Origin: Armatimonadota bacterium | GTDB taxonomy: Bacteria; Armatimonadota; Zipacnadia; Zipacnadales; FEN-943 | Length of the DNA: 30,866 nt | Assembly (NCBI GenBank): GCA_026419655.1 | Contig: JANZZA010000517.1 | Location: 1 to 30,866, forward strand | Direction: 5' to 3' | Shown here: positions 6,187-14,404 of the stretch, piece by piece | Position numbering within the stretch: position 1 is the stretch's first letter | Layout of the letters: the number at the start of each line of letters is the position of its first letter | Notes under the pieces: generated by a model | Database searches by the model: none | Told to the model about the DNA's origin: nothing | What the model saw: the letters and a program-made list of their open reading frames with translations, nothing else | Position numbers and translations under genes: made by a program

Positions 6187-7947
6187 CTCACGGTGTTGAA
6201 GGGGACGATACTAGTCTTGAGCGTTGGGGTCAGCCGGGCAGCGTATCTTGAGGGGCTGCTCTGCGAAGACCCAATGCCGTGGCCGGGGCGTCTACTTCGG
6301 TGCGCAGTCGGGCCAGCCACCGCAGGAGCATGGGCCGCACCCACGGTAGGAGATGTCACTGGCGACGGTGTGGCAGACCTGGTAGTGGGTAGTGCCTACG
6401 GAGACGTACTCCTCTACGAAGGGCGTCCTGATGGAGTTTTCGGGCCGCCGCGACTGTTGCTGGTCGGCGACGTGCCCGAAGCCATGCCAACCCTCCAGCC
6501 GGCTGTGCCGTGCTTGCTCCGAGGTAGCGGCGACCTTCTGGTTCTGCGCGCAGGTAGGCTATTACGGTACCGGCGGACGGCTCTAGGCCTCGCCGCCGGT
6601 ACAGAAGTGACAGGCTCCGACGGAGCGCCTCTTGCTGAGCAGCTTGTGAAGGCTGGTGGTGCGTCTCCTACAGGCCTCGCTGCGTCAGGTGGGGAAGACC
6701 TTTTTGTCGCGGATGCGAGGGGCCGGGTGTGGCACGCAGCCTTACTTAAGTCGGAACGCTGCAGTGACCTGAGGCCGTTGACGTATGGGGGCGGCCAGCG
6801 TCTTTCCTTTCCCCCACCCGTCTCCCTTGCCGTCGCCGATGTGGACAACAATGCGGAGGAAGAGCTTGTTATTGGCAGCGCCACTTCGATACATGCGTGC
6901 GACTTCTTGGGGGCTGAGGTGTCAGCACCACAAAAGCTTGCACAAGACATACGCACGAGAGAAGGCCTGGTTGCAGAGCGTCTGGCGCCGGCAGCAGAGC
7001 GGCCTGGCGTGCTTGTCATTGGGACACGCTGGGGGACTCTACTGCGCTGCCGGCTGGAAAAAAGACTGGTTACCGCTGTGGAGCCGGTGCAGGCGCAGGA
7101 GGTTCCTCTGGATTGTGGCCTGTGCGCTGCACCGAGTGCAGTTGACTGGGACGGGGACGGCAGGCTGGATCTGGTAGTAGCCGGCGCGGACGGCCTGATA
7201 CGTGTTTTCCTGACGCTGCGCGGCGGCCTTTTCGACGGGCCCACGACTCTCGCTGATAACACAGGGCCAATACGACTGCCGGTCATTGACGGATATGCTG
7301 CAGGGTGCCCGGCCTTCGCTGACCTTGATTGCGACGGACGAGTGGACCTTCTCGTCGGGTGCATGGACGGCCGCGTGCTTGTTTACCGCAATGAAGGCCG
7401 CTTTGTCCCAAAGGGTCCCCTGCACGTGGGTGGTCAAGAACTGGTGTGCGCGGGTGTCCCAGCCGTCGAACCCATTGACTGGGATGCTGACGGCGACATT
7501 GACCTGTTAGTCGGCACACAGCCACGGCCAGCCTCCGACAGTGCCGAGGTGCAAGCCGAGTCCCTCTCCCCTATTCAGTTCCTGGAAAATCAGGCGACGC
7601 GTGGAGCATGGTGTCGGTACCACAAAGCCGTGCCAGTTGACATGGCTGCGCGGTGGCAAGGCGTGCAAGGAGAAGGGGCATACATAGGGACCTGGCAGTT
7701 ACGTTTGTCACCGCGACTTCAGCGTGATAGGTCGGCTCTTGTGCTCGGCCCGCTGGGGGTGTACGTTTTTGGGTTGGCAACGGTGCCACCCGCGTATCCG
7801 CGACTTGTAGCTGAGACAGAAGGTGGCGTGCTCCGCCCCTGGCGGGCGCGGGGTGCGGCGTGGAGCATGTGCCAGTTCGGCGACGAGCTGGCGGTTGGCC
7901 TCGGTCCTTACGGCTTCGTCAGCCTGGCGCAGATGCCGCACCATTGA
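6169..7947 (+). CDS. Secreted FG-GAP/VCBS-repeat beta-propeller protein
   Basis: The product is about 592 residues from the ATG at 6169, opening with a signal peptide (MRRWHSLTVLKGTILVLSV, then GVSRAAYLEG). At least five calcium-binding FG-GAP-type loops are visible: DVTGDGVADLVVG (about 62), DVDNNAEEELVIG (224), DWDGDGRLDLVVA (326), DLDCDGRVDLLVG (385) and DWDADGDIDLLVG (437). This pattern forms an integrin-like beta-propeller that usually mediates surface, carbohydrate or protein contacts. No enzymatic domain is recognised. In-frame alternatives are GTG 6118 and ATG 6151. All three starts fall in the tandem array and none has a good Shine-Dalgarno site, so the start is uncertain. Confidence 0.82.
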   Translation: MRRWHSLTVLKGTILVLSVGVSRAAYLEGLLCEDPMPWPGRLLRCAVGPATAGAWAAPTVGDVTGDGVADLVVGSAYGDVLLYEGRPDGVFGPPRLLLVGDVPEAMPTLQPAVPCLLRGSGDLLVLRAGRLLRYRRTALGLAAGTEVTGSDGAPLAEQLVKAGGASPTGLAASGGEDLFVADARGRVWHAALLKSERCSDLRPLTYGGGQRLSFPPPVSLAVADVDNNAEEELVIGSATSIHACDFLGAEVSAPQKLAQDIRTREGLVAERLAPAAERPGVLVIGTRWGTLLRCRLEKRLVTAVEPVQAQEVPLDCGLCAAPSAVDWDGDGRLDLVVAGADGLIRVFLTLRGGLFDGPTTLADNTGPIRLPVIDGYAAGCPAFADLDCDGRVDLLVGCMDGRVLVYRNEGRFVPKGPLHVGGQELVCAGVPAVEPIDWDADGDIDLLVGTQPRPASDSAEVQAESLSPIQFLENQATRGAWCRYHKAVPVDMAARWQGVQGEGAYIGTWQLRLSPRLQRDRSALVLGPLGVYVFGLATVPPAYPRLVAETEGGVLRPWRARGAAWSMCQFGDELAVGLGPYGFVSLAQMPHH

Positions 7948-7954
7948 ACAAGAC

Positions 7955-7990
7955 ACGGGACTGTTCAAGTTTTGAGCATTTTGGTCCCGT
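7955..7990. terminator. Long interrupted stem-loop after the FG-GAP gene
   Basis: The outer arms ACGGGAC (7955-7961) and GTCCCGT (7984-7990) pair perfectly. The inner arms TGTTCAA (7962-7968) and TTGAGCA (7972-7978) pair with one G-T wobble around a 3-base loop, with a 5-base bulge TTTTG on the 3' side. It starts 8 bases after the stop codon. There is no T-run after it, so it may end transcription poorly or protect the mRNA 3' end. Confidence 0.5.
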
Positions 7991-8451
7991 AAACGAAGGA
8001 GAGGTGAGGGTGGCATTGTCGAGCCACTAGGACTATCCCAACCGCCCAGGTGTCGGGCACGATAGAAGAACTCCAAGGCGACTTCACCATTTCATATTGT
8101 GGGCCGCCAAGTGTGGAGCGGAGGGCATACGAGGAGCTTTCACGAGCGCGAGGGGTGCAAACAGGAAGAAAAAGTTTGGCGAGAGGGCTCGGGGGGGAAC
8201 CGCGTTGAAACGGGGACTGTTGCGAGAGCTGGTGTTGGCTTAGCCAGAGTGAAGAAAGTGGGCAACGCTGTGCGCCCGCCCTTTTACCTGCGATTGCATC
8301 AGGGCGCCTGGAAAGCAACTTCCGCAGCAGTCGCCAAAAGGATTTTCCCCAGAAACAGGTGGGGCAGGCACGTTTCCCCGGGTTCTCGCCATTGGTCAGA
8401 AGAGAATCTTGAGGAAACTACACAAGCCTCAAAACACGTAATAGGTGCCTT
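7991..8451. other. Non-coding gap before the GH15 operon
   Basis: About 460 bases follow the stem-loop with no supported gene. A frame from 8099 that runs into the next gene is rich in Arg, Trp and Gly and looks like a shadow. Short inverted repeats are present: CCCCA/TGGGG within 8348-8365, and TTGAGG (8409-8414) with CCTCAA (8427-8432) just before the next start. Either could be regulatory, but I cannot identify a promoter with confidence. Confidence 0.45.
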
Positions 8452-9093
8452 ATGTGTGGCTTCTGGTGTAAAGTGGTGTTTCACGCGCTTGTCATACTGG
8501 ACGTTGTCGCGCTGGCGGCAGCGGGCGGGGTGTGGCTGTCCAGACCGTGGTGGGAAAACGTTTCCCCACCCGCGGTGGCAATGGCGAAGACCTGGGCGCC
8601 CATGAGATTGGGCGATACTGGACAAATGTGCTGGCGTCCCTTGGAATGGGTGTTGAGATACCGCGAATCACCAGGTGAACCCGAAATCTGGCAGTGGGAT
8701 GCTGGGCCCGGGGGACGACTTGTCGTGGCGGTTGAGCGGAGCTGGGCGATGGGAGAAAAAATCCTTGCCGGTCAGCCCGCTTTGGACCCGCTGCTGGATA
8801 CCTTGTCCCGCCGCAACGGCTTCGCAGCCAGCCCCGTTGTGCCGGCTACTGCGGGGAGGCTGCAGGGGCAAACTGCCACCTTCGCCTTCTGGCAATTCGG
8901 CGGATTGCGGCCAATTGCGTGGTGCGGTTGGGTTTTCCGCGCGCAAGACGCGGGCCTGGTCTGGACCGCCTGCGCTACCGCACCCAAACAGGGATGGGAG
9001 ACTTTCAGCGCGGATGCCTGGGCACTGGTGGCGAGCATCCGGCCCGTAGGGCAAGCAGGGAACCACGTCGGCGTTCAATCTGCAAGCGACTAA
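8452..9093 (+). CDS. Membrane-anchored or secreted protein of unknown function
   Basis: The product is 213 residues and I do not recognise the family. Residues about 8-28 are hydrophobic (FHALVILDVVALAAAGGVW), suggesting a signal anchor or signal peptide. The rest is rich in Trp and Gly, with a C-terminal half ending DAWALVASIRP, a pattern seen in small exported proteins with a DcrB/PsbP-like fold; that comparison is only a suggestion. It ends 12 bases before the glucoamylase-like gene, so the two are probably co-transcribed and this protein may act outside the membrane with that pathway. The ribosome site before ATG 8452 is weak. A near-perfect 22-base palindrome lies inside the gene at 8549-8570. 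Confidence 0.6.
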   Translation: MCGFWCKVVFHALVILDVVALAAAGGVWLSRPWWENVSPPAVAMAKTWAPMRLGDTGQMCWRPLEWVLRYRESPGEPEIWQWDAGPGGRLVVAVERSWAMGEKILAGQPALDPLLDTLSRRNGFAASPVVPATAGRLQGQTATFAFWQFGGLRPIAWCGWVFRAQDAGLVWTACATAPKQGWETFSADAWALVASIRPVGQAGNHVGVQSASD

Positions 9094-9105
9094 GGAGCTG
9101 ACTAA

Positions 9106-11064
9106 ATGGGCTTATACCTTCCGGCGGCAGCCATTGGAAACGGCAGGATTCTGGCGACCGTCGGGGCGCGGGCAGAGCTAATGGGTCTCTTTTGGCCGCG
9201 GCTGGACTTTGCGCAGAACATTCACGAATGCATGCCTGCCTTGTACGTCGGGCGTCCAGGCGAGGGAACTTTTCTGTGGACATGGGAAAGTGCGGCACGG
9301 AGCAGCCAGGAGTACGTCCGGGACACCAACATTCTCACCACCCGCATAGATTTTTCAGATTTTGGCGTGCAAATGATTTTCACGGACTTTTGCCCACCCG
9401 AAGAGAGCGCCGTAGTACGCCGCGTCCAGATAGAAAATGTCGGCGAAGAAAGCTTTTCGGGAGTATTCATGCACTACTTCGAATTCTGGCTAGGTGAGGT
9501 GCAGTGGAAACAGGGTGTGCACCTGGAGCACAGCTACGGATGCATGCTTCAGTATTTCCGCGATTGGGCCGTGGCTGTCGGAGGTACTCGACCGGACCTG
9601 TGGCGGTGCGGCAAGTGGCCACCTCAGACCGAATCTAGTGCGAAAATAGATATGTTTGACGGGCATCTGAGTGGCCAGCCGGAAGACATCGGCCAGGTGA
9701 ACTTCGCCCTCGGATGGAATGTAAACCTAGGCCCTGGTCAGACGTGCGAGATTGCTATCCTCATCGTCATTGATAGCACAAGGGAAGCTGCCGCTGGGCG
9801 CTACGTGCAGCTAAATACCATTGGGGTAGAGCGGCTCCAGGAAAGCTGTGCGGCTCAAGAGCGGCAGTGGCTTGCGCGGGCTAAACAAGTCAATGTTGCC
9901 GACTGGCTAGCAGCGGCCTATCGCCGGGCTCTTCTAAGTCTCAGGATGCTTTGTGACGAGCAAACCGGAGCCATCATTGCTGCACCCGAGTTTGACCCGG
10001 CCTATGAGATGTGCGGTGGCTACGGGTACTGCTGGCCCCGCGACGCCGCCCAGGCAGCCTTCGCTCTTCAGGCAGCAGGCTATCCTGAATATCTCGACCG
10101 CCTGGCAGTATGGCTGGCAGCGGCGCAGATGCCGGGCGGTGTGTGGGGGCAGCGGTACTGGTGCGACGGACAGGTGGCCTCCTCATGGGCGCTCCATGAC
10201 GACTTCCTTCAACTGGATGAGTCTGCTGCCGCCGTGCTAGTTTTGTGTGAGGCACTGAAACGACGGATTGAAACGGGCCAGAGGCACGAGGCCATGGCAG
10301 AAGGTTTGTGGAATGCTATTAGAAGTGGGGCTACGGCCTTGGCCAGCCGCCTGGACGACGAAGGGTACCACACGCGCGCCTGCGACCTCTGGGAAACCCA
10401 CGAAGGTGTTTTCACGTATACCCAGGCTGCAGTCGCTGCAGCTTTGGCCTCGTCGGCAGAAGTAGCTCGCCAGATGCAGGCCTCCGCGCTGGCGGAACGA
10501 CTTGAGGAGGCCGCAGATAAGGCGCTGCGGGCAATGTTTTCCTTATATGGCGGCGGATATTTTGCTCGCGGCCGCATGGACGGCAGGATAGACCCAACCG
10601 CAGATAGCTCCGTGCTTGGAGTGGTCGAGCCGTTTAGGATCCTCGACCTGTCCGTGCCGGAGCAAAGAGCCATGGTGGAGTCTACCCTGCGCACCATAGA
10701 GAAACGACTGGGGTACAACTATCCTGATGGGCGCGGCATAATGCGCTACGAAGGCGACACGTATTTGCAGGGGGCCGTAGGAGCCGTAAACACCCTTTGG
10801 GCCGCCCTTGTGTGTTACCGGCTGGCGGAAAGTGCGCGGGGGGCCCACGAGGTGACACAATACAGCAAGCGAGCCGACGAGTTTGTGAAATCCGTGTTGG
10901 CGCGTACAACGCCGGCCGGGCTAATACCGGAAATGCTTCCCCGGTGGCCAGGAGTGCCGTACTGGGCTGCCCCGCACGCATGGGGGTCAGCGCTGATGGT
11001 GGACTGCGTGCTGGTGGCTTCCCGGATTGCCGCACGTGCGGCGACCGACACGCAGGACAACTGA
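9106..11064 (+). CDS. Glycoside hydrolase family 15 (glucoamylase-like) enzyme
   Basis: The product is 652 residues with the two-part architecture of prokaryotic GH15 proteins: an N-terminal beta-sandwich domain (about 1-255) and a C-terminal (alpha/alpha)6 barrel (about 265-645). Barrel motifs include GYGYCWPRDAA, CDLWETHEGVFTYTQAA with Glu430 as the likely general acid, and LIPEM with Glu609 as the likely base, followed by APHAWGSALMV. GH15 members release glucose from alpha-glucans or cleave trehalose or isomaltosides. No signal peptide is visible, so a cytoplasmic role in glycogen, maltodextrin or trehalose breakdown is likely. AAGGAG lies 9 bases before the ATG. The substrate cannot be fixed from sequence alone. 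Confidence 0.88.
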   Translation: MGLYLPAAAIGNGRILATVGARAELMGLFWPRLDFAQNIHECMPALYVGRPGEGTFLWTWESAARSSQEYVRDTNILTTRIDFSDFGVQMIFTDFCPPEESAVVRRVQIENVGEESFSGVFMHYFEFWLGEVQWKQGVHLEHSYGCMLQYFRDWAVAVGGTRPDLWRCGKWPPQTESSAKIDMFDGHLSGQPEDIGQVNFALGWNVNLGPGQTCEIAILIVIDSTREAAAGRYVQLNTIGVERLQESCAAQERQWLARAKQVNVADWLAAAYRRALLSLRMLCDEQTGAIIAAPEFDPAYEMCGGYGYCWPRDAAQAAFALQAAGYPEYLDRLAVWLAAAQMPGGVWGQRYWCDGQVASSWALHDDFLQLDESAAAVLVLCEALKRRIETGQRHEAMAEGLWNAIRSGATALASRLDDEGYHTRACDLWETHEGVFTYTQAAVAAALASSAEVARQMQASALAERLEEAADKALRAMFSLYGGGYFARGRMDGRIDPTADSSVLGVVEPFRILDLSVPEQRAMVESTLRTIEKRLGYNYPDGRGIMRYEGDTYLQGAVGAVNTLWAALVCYRLAESARGAHEVTQYSKRADEFVKSVLARTTPAGLIPEMLPRWPGVPYWAAPHAWGSALMVDCVLVASRIAARAATDTQDN

Positions 11065-11497
11065 ATCTCGTGTCAGCCAAGTCGCCGGCGAAGAACCGAG
11101 TCCCTGTGCTGAGTGTTGCAAAACTTGCCTGAATGTAGTGGCCAGCGCGTGTGCAGGACACATTGGAGTCTGCAAGTTATACTGGACGGGTGCGACTCAC
11201 CTGTAGAATCAATGTTTTGGAGCAGTCACCCGTGAGGATTCCACGGAACCAGCCAGACGCCGTAGTGGGCCGTCTACACGCGCTGCAAGCCTTGTCACTA
11301 AGACGCGCGTCCACTCGAAGCAAAAGTAAGGAACTTGAAAACGGGCCACAGAGAATGTTTTTCGCAGCTTTTTCTATAGGAAGCTCCCCGGGGGAAGCTG
11401 TTTCGCTGGGTGTAGCTGCAGCCGGAGCATTTGGTCATTAACTGCCTGGCTTCGAAAACACTGGCCATCTGCCACCATTCGAGAGGAGGAACCACTG
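11065..11497. other. Non-coding leader region upstream of the Ara4N operon
   Basis: About 430 bases with no firmly supported gene. A promoter candidate lies at 11155-11183, which would leave a leader of about 305 bases before the first operon gene. A 28-codon frame at 11354-11440 encodes a small hydrophobic peptide but lacks a good ribosome site. An almost symmetrical AGCTCCCCGGGGGAAGCT block lies at 11391-11408. The length suits a regulatory leader, but no known riboswitch class is recognised. Confidence 0.45.
11155..11183 (+). promoter_or_regulatory. Candidate sigma-70-type promoter for the Ara4N operon
   Basis: The -35 box AGGACA (11155-11160, 4 of 6 consensus positions) is followed after 17 bases by TATACT (11178-11183, 5 of 6). 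Transcription would start near 11190. It is the best candidate found before the operon, but the -35 box is weak. Confidence 0.35.
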
Positions 11498-12490
11498 GTG
11501 GAGTACCGTGGGGCTTTTGATTTCTTCGATTTTGGCCGCGTGCGCACATACCCGATTAGCCAGCGGCCGAACAAGGTCAAAGCGGCGGACCTTGTGTGGC
11601 CACAAGCCGTGCGCAAGCAAGCGCCGCCGGTGCGGGAGGACATTGAGCACGTGGCTGAGCATATCGTCCAGGCGCGGGCGGGTGGGCGGCTCGTAATATG
11701 GATGATGGGAGCCCATCCCATTAAGCTCGGGCACAGCCCACTTATCATTGACCTGATTCGCCGCGGCGTGGTTTCCTTGTTTGCTACACAGGGAGCAGGC
11801 TCTATTCACGACTTCGAGCTAGCCTTAATCGGTGAGACAAGCGAAAACGTCCCCAGGGCTCTCCCCGAAGGACTTTTCGGCATGGCAACGGAAACCGGGC
11901 GATATATGAATGACGCTCTTGTAGAAGGCCATCGCCGTGGCCTGGGTTACGGCGAGGCCATTGCACGAATGATACTCGGCGAGGAAATGCCATATAGGGT
12001 GGAATTTGCTCACCCTGACTGGAGCATCCTGGCCTCAGCATATTTGGCGGACGTAGCGCCGACGGTGCATGTCACGATTGGCACGGACATCATTGACCAG
12101 CACCCCAACTTCGACGGCGCCGCTAAGGGCGGTTGCAGCGGGCGTGACTTCGGCGTCTTCGCGGCTGCTGTATGTAAGCTCTCAGGTGGTGTCGTCGTGA
12201 ACATTGGGTCGGCGGTTACCATGCCTGAAGTTCTGCTGAAAAGCGTCTCCATGGCCGGGAACACGGGTAAGCCGCCGATGGGCTTGGTGACAGCAGATTT
12301 TGACATGCGCCCTGCCGACCCGGCCGCCGAAGGCGACCCGTCGCGGCCGGATTTTTATTTCCGAGACCTCAAGAGCGTCGTGGTGCGCATTCCGAGAGCC
12401 TTCGGTGGCCACGGCCACTATGTCCAAGGTAACTTCATTGAGACGGTGCCACAATTATGGAGTGCCATAGACCGGCGGTGGCCTCAGTGA
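11498..12490 (+). CDS. Deoxyhypusine-synthase-like protein of unknown function
   Basis: The product is 330 residues. Several segments match my knowledge of bacterial proteins with the deoxyhypusine synthase NAD-binding fold: LVIWMMGAHPIKLG, SLFATQGAGSIHDFELAL, GCSGRDFGVFAAAV, VVNIGSAVTMPEVLLK and the late HGHYVQGNFIETVP. True deoxyhypusine synthases modify eIF5A, which bacteria lack, so the bacterial relatives do something else; some are homospermidine synthases. The GTG start has GAGGAGGA 7 bases upstream. The gene precedes arnT by 54 bases and is probably the first gene of the Ara4N operon, yet no Ara4N step needs it. The function is not predicted, and the family assignment rests on recalled motifs. 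Confidence 0.62.
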   Translation: MEYRGAFDFFDFGRVRTYPISQRPNKVKAADLVWPQAVRKQAPPVREDIEHVAEHIVQARAGGRLVIWMMGAHPIKLGHSPLIIDLIRRGVVSLFATQGAGSIHDFELALIGETSENVPRALPEGLFGMATETGRYMNDALVEGHRRGLGYGEAIARMILGEEMPYRVEFAHPDWSILASAYLADVAPTVHVTIGTDIIDQHPNFDGAAKGGCSGRDFGVFAAAVCKLSGGVVVNIGSAVTMPEVLLKSVSMAGNTGKPPMGLVTADFDMRPADPAAEGDPSRPDFYFRDLKSVVVRIPRAFGGHGHYVQGNFIETVPQLWSAIDRRWPQ

Positions 12491-12544
12491 TGTCGCCAGG
12501 CCAACGGACGTCGTGACTATCCAGACCATGATAGGAGTGCGGCG

Positions 12545-14350
12545 ATGACAAAGGCTACTAGTGCCAGCACTACACCATGGGTTTCCGCCGAACGCCGCTA
12601 CCGACTGGCGTGGTTTGGGGTCCTAGCAGTAGCTGGGGTGCTATATTTTGCCTATAACGGCCAGCACAGGCTCTTAGACCCTGATGAGGGCCGCTACGCC
12701 GAGATCCCGCGAGAGATGCTTGAAAGCGGGGACTTTATCACGCCTCGGCTGAACTACGTGAAGTACTTCGAGAAGCCTCCACTACTCTACTGGACGGTTG
12801 CGGCAGCGATGGCAGTTTTCGGCCCCAGAGAGTGGGCCATGCGCGGCGTATCGGGGGCCGCAAGCCTGCTAACGGTGCTTGTGACAATTGCCCTTGCTAC
12901 GCGAATGTTCTCGAAAGGAGTTGGAGTACTGGCCGGCTGGGTGCTCGCAACGAGCCTCTTGCCATTAGTAATGGCGCGGCTTTTGACGACTGATGCACTA
13001 TTTACGCTGTGTCTTACTGCCAGTTGGGCGGCCTGGTGGTTGGGTTACGACGCCCGTCCAGGGCGTGCGAAGAAGACGTGGTACGCAGCAGGTTGGGCGT
13101 GCTTGGGCCTGGCTGTGCTCACCCGTGGGCCGGTAGCGCTTGTGCTATCAGGTGGGCTCATCGTTGTTTTCCTGACGGCGAGAAGGGACCTGGTAGAACT
13201 TCGCGTACTGCTAAATTGGCCAGGGTTGTTGGTTTTCGCATTAATAACGGTCCCGTGGTTCTACCTTGTGAGCGTCCGCAATCCTGAATTCCTTCACTTC
13301 TTCTTCGTCGTACAGCACTTCCAGCGTTTTCTGGGTGAAACGAAAGAGCACATAAAACCCTTCTGGTTTTTTATTCCGGTAGCCGTCATGGGGATGGGTG
13401 GCTGGGCTCTACTCACCCTGCCGGCCTTAGGCGCCGCTATCCGGGACGCACTTGTGGCAGTGCGAGGTGCACGGCGCGTCTCTGATGCGGAACCCAAGCC
13501 TGGCCCGGCGGTTCCGTCACAGTCCTGGGCGGCGCTTTTCTTACTCGTGTGGGCGATTGTGGTCGTCGGATTCTTCAGCGCAAGCAAATGCAAGCTCATG
13601 CCCTACATACTGCCTGCGTTCCCTGCGCTGGCCGTGCTAGTGGCCCGTTATGTTGACACGGGCGGAGCCACCCGGCCGTGCGCGCGCGCAGGTGCGGCAG
13701 TCACGGCTGTTCTGCTGAGTGGCGCAGCGATAGCCATAAGCAAGTTGCAAGGCTCCCAGGATACGGTCCCGCCACAGACGTTAGCGGCGACGGGGGCCTG
13801 GCTGGAGATTGCTCTGGCGGCTGCCGCTGCTGGTTTTCTCTTCGTTACTATCCGCCCGCGAGGCCACCCGTGGGCCGCCGGGATGGCTCTCGTGCTGGCG
13901 TTTCCGCCCATGGCTGCTACTGTTCCCATCGTCGCGAAATACAAACGGGTTGCGGCGTTGGTCACTCCCTTGCCACCTCTCCCGCCTCAGGTGCGAGTTG
14001 CCGAGGTGCGCGACTACGACCAGAGCCTGGCCTTTTATCTTCGACGGCGAATCATTCTGGTGCAATACGTCGGCGAGCTAGCCTTCGGGCAAAGTGTCGA
14101 GCCCGCGCCGGAGTTTTTCCTCGAGGATGAACGAGCTCTGCAGCGTCTGGCAGCGCAGGGGCCTGTGCTTGTAAAGGTGGAACCCGAACACTGGCCACAT
14201 GTCCGGCAGTGGGGTATTCTTCGTCCGGTCGCAGCGAACACGTCAAATTTGCTGCTCGGCAACGCACCTTTCTTCCACCTGACCGGTCTAAAACCATGGC
14301 CGGAAGACGCAGTAAAGCAAGGGCCGCTACTTCTGCTACCGCGGCGATAG
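12545..14350 (+). CDS. arnT: ArnT-type undecaprenyl-phosphate-Ara4N : lipid A transferase (GT83/GT39-like)
   Basis: The product is 601 residues, an integral membrane glycosyltransferase that moves 4-amino-4-deoxy-L-arabinose from undecaprenyl phosphate to lipid A phosphates on the outer face of the inner membrane. After one membrane helix (about 21-38) comes the acidic loop DPDEGRYAEIPREMLESGDF, then YFEKPPLLYW, a signature of the ArnT/protein-mannosyltransferase fold. About a dozen hydrophobic helices follow to around residue 475. A soluble C-terminal domain contains RDYDQSLAFYLRR and YVGELAFGQ, which I associate with ArnT rather than other GT39 proteins. TAGGAG lies 7 bases before the ATG. 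It is the first enzyme gene of the cluster; in enterobacteria arnT comes near the end. A related sugar donor cannot be excluded. Confidence 0.87.
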   Translation: MTKATSASTTPWVSAERRYRLAWFGVLAVAGVLYFAYNGQHRLLDPDEGRYAEIPREMLESGDFITPRLNYVKYFEKPPLLYWTVAAAMAVFGPREWAMRGVSGAASLLTVLVTIALATRMFSKGVGVLAGWVLATSLLPLVMARLLTTDALFTLCLTASWAAWWLGYDARPGRAKKTWYAAGWACLGLAVLTRGPVALVLSGGLIVVFLTARRDLVELRVLLNWPGLLVFALITVPWFYLVSVRNPEFLHFFFVVQHFQRFLGETKEHIKPFWFFIPVAVMGMGGWALLTLPALGAAIRDALVAVRGARRVSDAEPKPGPAVPSQSWAALFLLVWAIVVVGFFSASKCKLMPYILPAFPALAVLVARYVDTGGATRPCARAGAAVTAVLLSGAAIAISKLQGSQDTVPPQTLAATGAWLEIALAAAAAGFLFVTIRPRGHPWAAGMALVLAFPPMAATVPIVAKYKRVAALVTPLPPLPPQVRVAEVRDYDQSLAFYLRRRIILVQYVGELAFGQSVEPAPEFFLEDERALQRLAAQGPVLVKVEPEHWPHVRQWGILRPVAANTSNLLLGNAPFFHLTGLKPWPEDAVKQGPLLLLPRR

Positions 14351-14404
14351 TAGGCCACGGGGCAGGAGAGACGGGTAAAGCAGCCAGAAGGAGACTGCAT
14401 TTCT

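Noticed and set aside
6414..7364. 316-codon minus-strand frame inside the FG-GAP gene
   Set aside because: Its Arg/Ser/Thr-rich composition is typical of antisense frames in GC-rich genes, while the plus strand encodes clear calcium-binding repeats.
7991..8451. Possible structured RNA gene (RNase P RNA, tmRNA or similar)
   Set aside because: GC-rich blocks and one GAGGAAACT segment recall such RNAs, but none of the conserved sequence sets I know from RNase P RNA, tmRNA, 6S or SRP RNA is present.
8099..8605. 168-codon plus-strand frame before and overlapping the 8452 gene
   Set aside because: It has shadow-like composition rich in Arg, Trp and Gly, no ribosome site, and overlaps in another frame the better-supported gene with a membrane segment.
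11354..11440. Small frame for a 28-residue hydrophobic peptide in the arn leader
   Set aside because: It has no good Shine-Dalgarno site and is short enough to be chance. It is kept only as a possible leader-peptide remark, not as a gene.
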